Source: DASZJY01 sp036260255 (GTDB lineage: Bacteria > Actinomycetota > Acidimicrobiia > Acidimicrobiales > AC-14). From it: a DNA stretch of 43,439 bases. Under the pieces are notes generated by a model. It searched no databases. It worked only from the letters and a program-made list of their open reading frames with translations, and was not told where the DNA came from. The translations under genes were made by a program, and so were the position numbers. Below are positions 40,938 to 43,439 of this stretch, piece after piece. Within the stretch, counting starts at the first letter, position 1. Each line of letters starts with the position of its first letter. The stretch spans positions 1 through 43,439 of the forward strand of contig DATAAF010000015.1 of assembly GCA_036260255.1 (NCBI GenBank), in the 5' to 3' direction.

Positions 40938-42812
40938 ATGACACGCATTGAGACGCATCCCCTCCAGGCGCTGGAGAAGGTCGTCATCCGGTTCGCCGGT
41001 GACTCCGGCGACGGCATGCAGCTCACGGGCGACCGGTTCTCCATCTCCAGCGCCCTGTTCGGGAACGACCTGGCGACCGTCCCCGACTACCCCGCCGAGA
41101 TCCGGGCGCCGGCGGGGACGCTGGCGGGCGTGTCGGCGTTCCAGATCCACATCTCCGACCACGACATCCTCACGCCGGGCGACGAGCCCAACGTGCTGGT
41201 GGCCATGAACCCGGCCGCCCTGCGGGCCAACGTCGGCGACATGGCGCCCGGCAGCGCCCTCGTCGTCAACGTCGACGCCTTCACCGAGCGCAACCTGGCC
41301 AAGGCGGGCTACGAGAGCAACCCCCTCACCGACGGGTCGCTCTCGGGGTTCACGGTCTACGAGGTGCCCATGACGTCGATGACGCTCGAGGCCACTCGGC
41401 CGAGCGGGGCCAAGCCGCGCGACGCCGAGCGCAGCAAGAACTTCTTCGCCCTCGGCCTCCTGTCGTGGATGTACACCCGGCCCGTGCAGCTGACCCTGCA
41501 GTGGATCGAGCAGCGGTTCGGGCGCAACCCGACGGTGGCGCAGGCCAACACCCTCGCCTTCAAGGCCGGGTACAACTTTGGCGAGACGGCCGAGCTGGTG
41601 GGCGGTCCGTACGAGGTCAAGCCCACCGTCTTCCAGTCGGGGACGTACACCAACGTGAGCGGGAACACCGCCCTGGCCTGGGGGCTGGTGGCCGCCAGCC
41701 AGCTGGCCAAGCTGCCGATGTTCCTGGCCTCCTACCCGATCACGCCGGCGTCCGACATCCTCCAGGAGCTCTCGAACCACCAGAACTTCGGCGTGCGCAC
41801 GATGCAGGCGGAGGACGAGATCGCCGCCGCCGGCGCCGCCCTCGGTGCGTCGTTCGGCGGCCACCTCGGGGTCACGACGACGAGCGGCCCGGGGATGGAC
41901 CTGAAGGCGGAGACCATCGGCCTGGCCATCAGCCTCGAGCTGCCGTTGATCGTCATCGACGTGCAGCGGGCCGGCCCCTCGACGGGGATGCCGACCAAGA
42001 CCGAGCAGGCCGACCTCCTCATGGCCATGTTCGGGCGCCACGGGGAGGCGCCGCTGCCCGTCGTCGCTCCTCGGACGCCGGTGGACTGCTTCTTCGTGGC
42101 CATCGAGGCCGTGCGCATCGCCCTCAAGTACCGCACGCCGGTGATCCTCCTGTCGGACGGCTACCTGGCCAACGGGGCCGAGCCCTGGCGGCTGCCGCGG
42201 GTGTCGGAGCTGCCGGACATCAGCGTCCCGTACGCAACGGAGGCCAACCACGCGCGCCCCGACGGCACTCCCGAGTTCCTGCCCTACCTGCGCGACCCCA
42301 CCACGCTGGCCCGGCCCTGGGCGGTTCCCGGCACGCCCGGCCTGGAGCACCGCATCGGCGGGCTGGAGAAGGCCGACGGCACCGGCGCCGTGTCCTACGA
42401 CCCCAGCAACCACGAGCACATGGTGCGGCTGCGGGCGGCCAAGGTGGCCGGCATCGCGGGGGACATCCCACCCGTCGAGGTGAATGATCCCGGGGGCGAC
42501 GCCGAGGTGCTGGTGCTCGGGTGGGGCTCGACCTACGGCTCCATCGCCGCCGCGGTGGAGCGGCTGCGCCGGCGGGGCCGGCGGGTGGCCCACGCCCATC
42601 TCCGCCACCTCAACCCCTTCCCGTCCAACCTCGGCGACGTGCTCTCTCGCTACCGGAAGGTGATCGTCCCCGAGCAGAACCTCGGCCAGCTCACGACGCT
42701 CGTGCGTTCCGAGTTCCTGGTGGACGCCCGCCTCGTCAGCAAGGTGCAGGGCCAGCGCTTCCTCTACTCCGAGGTGGAGTCCGCCGTGCTCGCCCTCATG
42801 GAGGAACAGTGA
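40938..42812 (+). CDS. korA: 2-oxoacid:ferredoxin oxidoreductase, alpha subunit
   Basis: 624 aa. A fused gamma-alpha form. The gamma domain opens VVIRFAGDSGDGMQLTGDRF. The alpha part has SYPITPASDILQELS, DEIAAAGAALGASFGG, TTTSGPGMDLKAETIGLA and QRAGPSTGMPTKTEQADLL, as in KorA. It forms the complex that oxidatively decarboxylates a 2-oxoacid (2-oxoglutarate in Kor enzymes) to an acyl-CoA, passing electrons to ferredoxin. ATG at 40938 behind GGAAGGGAGAGGG. It is followed after 106 bp by the beta subunit. Substrate choice (2-oxoglutarate or pyruvate) is by similarity only. Confidence 0.93.
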   Translation: MTRIETHPLQALEKVVIRFAGDSGDGMQLTGDRFSISSALFGNDLATVPDYPAEIRAPAGTLAGVSAFQIHISDHDILTPGDEPNVLVAMNPAALRANVGDMAPGSALVVNVDAFTERNLAKAGYESNPLTDGSLSGFTVYEVPMTSMTLEATRPSGAKPRDAERSKNFFALGLLSWMYTRPVQLTLQWIEQRFGRNPTVAQANTLAFKAGYNFGETAELVGGPYEVKPTVFQSGTYTNVSGNTALAWGLVAASQLAKLPMFLASYPITPASDILQELSNHQNFGVRTMQAEDEIAAAGAALGASFGGHLGVTTTSGPGMDLKAETIGLAISLELPLIVIDVQRAGPSTGMPTKTEQADLLMAMFGRHGEAPLPVVAPRTPVDCFFVAIEAVRIALKYRTPVILLSDGYLANGAEPWRLPRVSELPDISVPYATEANHARPDGTPEFLPYLRDPTTLARPWAVPGTPGLEHRIGGLEKADGTGAVSYDPSNHEHMVRLRAAKVAGIAGDIPPVEVNDPGGDAEVLVLGWGSTYGSIAAAVERLRRRGRRVAHAHLRHLNPFPSNLGDVLSRYRKVIVPEQNLGQLTTLVRSEFLVDARLVSKVQGQRFLYSEVESAVLALMEEQ

Positions 42813-42918
42813 CCGAGCACGGCGAGCGGGGCCGCCGGTCCTTGCCTCTCGCCCGCCGCCCGCAGGGACCGGCGGCCCCTCCGGGCGAGCCGAGCGCAGG
42901 TCACCAAAGGAGTCGACA

Positions 42919-43439
42919 GTGACGGACGTCAGCGCCCCCCCGACCACCAAGAAGGACTGGGCCAGCGACCAGGACGTGCGCTGGTGCCCCGGGTGCGGCG
43001 ACTACTCGGTGTTGACCGCGGTGCAGATGCTCATGCCCGAGCTGGGCATGCGGCGGGAGAGCACCGTCTTCATCTCCGGCATCGGCTGCTCGAGCCGGTT
43101 CCCGTACTACATGAACACCTATGGCGTGCACGGCATCCACGGGCGGGCGTTGGCGATGGCGACCGGGCTCGCCGTGAGCCGCCCGGACCTCGACGTGTGG
43201 GTGGTCACCGGCGACGGCGACGGCCTCTCGATCGGCGGCAACCACCTGATCCACGCCCTGCGCCGCAACGTCAACCTGACCGTCCTGCTGTTCAACAACC
43301 AGATCTACGGCCTGACCAAGGGCCAGTACTCGCCGACCAGCGAGGAGGGCAAGGTCACCAAGTCGACCCCGTTCGGGTCGGTGGACCACCCGTTCAACCC
43401 GGTCAGCCTCGCCCTAGGCGCCGAGGCCACGTTCGTGGC
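42919..43439 (+). CDS. korB: 2-oxoacid:ferredoxin oxidoreductase, beta subunit (partial)
   Basis: The first 173 residues; the gene runs off the window. WCPGCGDYSVLTAVQ and GIGCSSRFPYY give the conserved cysteines expected for the iron-sulfur site. GDGDGLSIGGNHLIHALRR then VLLFNN is the thiamine-diphosphate-binding motif (GDG...NN). GTG at 42919 has AAGGAG 7 nt upstream. It pairs with KorA to form the catalytic heterodimer. The frame shows no damage up to the edge. Confidence 0.92.
   Translation, partial: MTDVSAPPTTKKDWASDQDVRWCPGCGDYSVLTAVQMLMPELGMRRESTVFISGIGCSSRFPYYMNTYGVHGIHGRALAMATGLAVSRPDLDVWVVTGDGDGLSIGGNHLIHALRRNVNLTVLLFNNQIYGLTKGQYSPTSEEGKVTKSTPFGSVDHPFNPVSLALGAEATFV

Overview
The window is very GC-rich DNA from a high-GC actinobacterium, most likely near the Acidimicrobiia. 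I infer this from the gene families (DUF222/HNH, DUF1918, DUF664/DinB, TPM/DUF5130, SARP/AfsR regulators, ECF42 sigma with a YCII partner, class II FBPase, KorAB) and from frequent GTG starts and 4-nt start/stop overlaps. No rRNA, tRNA or CRISPR array was seen.

The left end (1-6.4 kb) is accessory DNA. An IS21-family element (142-2462, istA/istB) is inserted in an IS110-family transposase gene with a 5-bp target duplication, and the IS110 gene also looks truncated at its 3' side. Next come a membrane metallophosphoesterase-like gene of visibly lower GC with altered active-site motifs, a palindrome-rich spacer, a membrane-anchored dual-specificity phosphatase and about 560 bp with no intact gene. 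From 6.4 to 8.2 kb a kaiBC pair (no kaiA seen) has KaiC running from an apparent CTG start that overlaps the KaiB stop. Three polytopic GT-C-type membrane proteins (8.5-12.6 kb) suggest glycan or glycolipid assembly.

The region 12.7-20.5 kb carries a DUF222/HNH gene and an FAD oxidoreductase, both with apparent N-terminal frameshifts. It continues with DUF1918, an SRPBCC gene without a recognisable start, a PH-like protein and glpX, then a convergent rhodanese/CHRD-lipoprotein pair, a 56-aa membrane protein and a GH36 alpha-galactosidase. From 20.5 to 29.4 kb lie a DinB protein, a 1043-aa AAA/TPR signalling ATPase and, convergent with it, the most interesting unit of the window: a two-gene GTGA-coupled operon. 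It encodes a membrane TrkA-N/RyR/SLOG protein and a TIR-transmembrane-WD40 protein. The architecture resembles a nucleotide-signal conflict (anti-phage-like) system that combines a TIR enzyme with SLOG and RyR ligand-sensor domains.

The right part (29.5-43.4 kb) has a methyltransferase and an alpha/beta hydrolase diverging from a spacer with tandem operator-like repeats. It then has a LemA/TPM/TPM/lipoprotein cluster, an ECF42 sigma factor with its YCII partner, a SARP/AfsR-type regulator divergent from a TTC38-like TPR protein with 11-bp-period repeats between them, and finally korA and the start of korB (2-oxoacid:ferredoxin oxidoreductase), cut by the window end.
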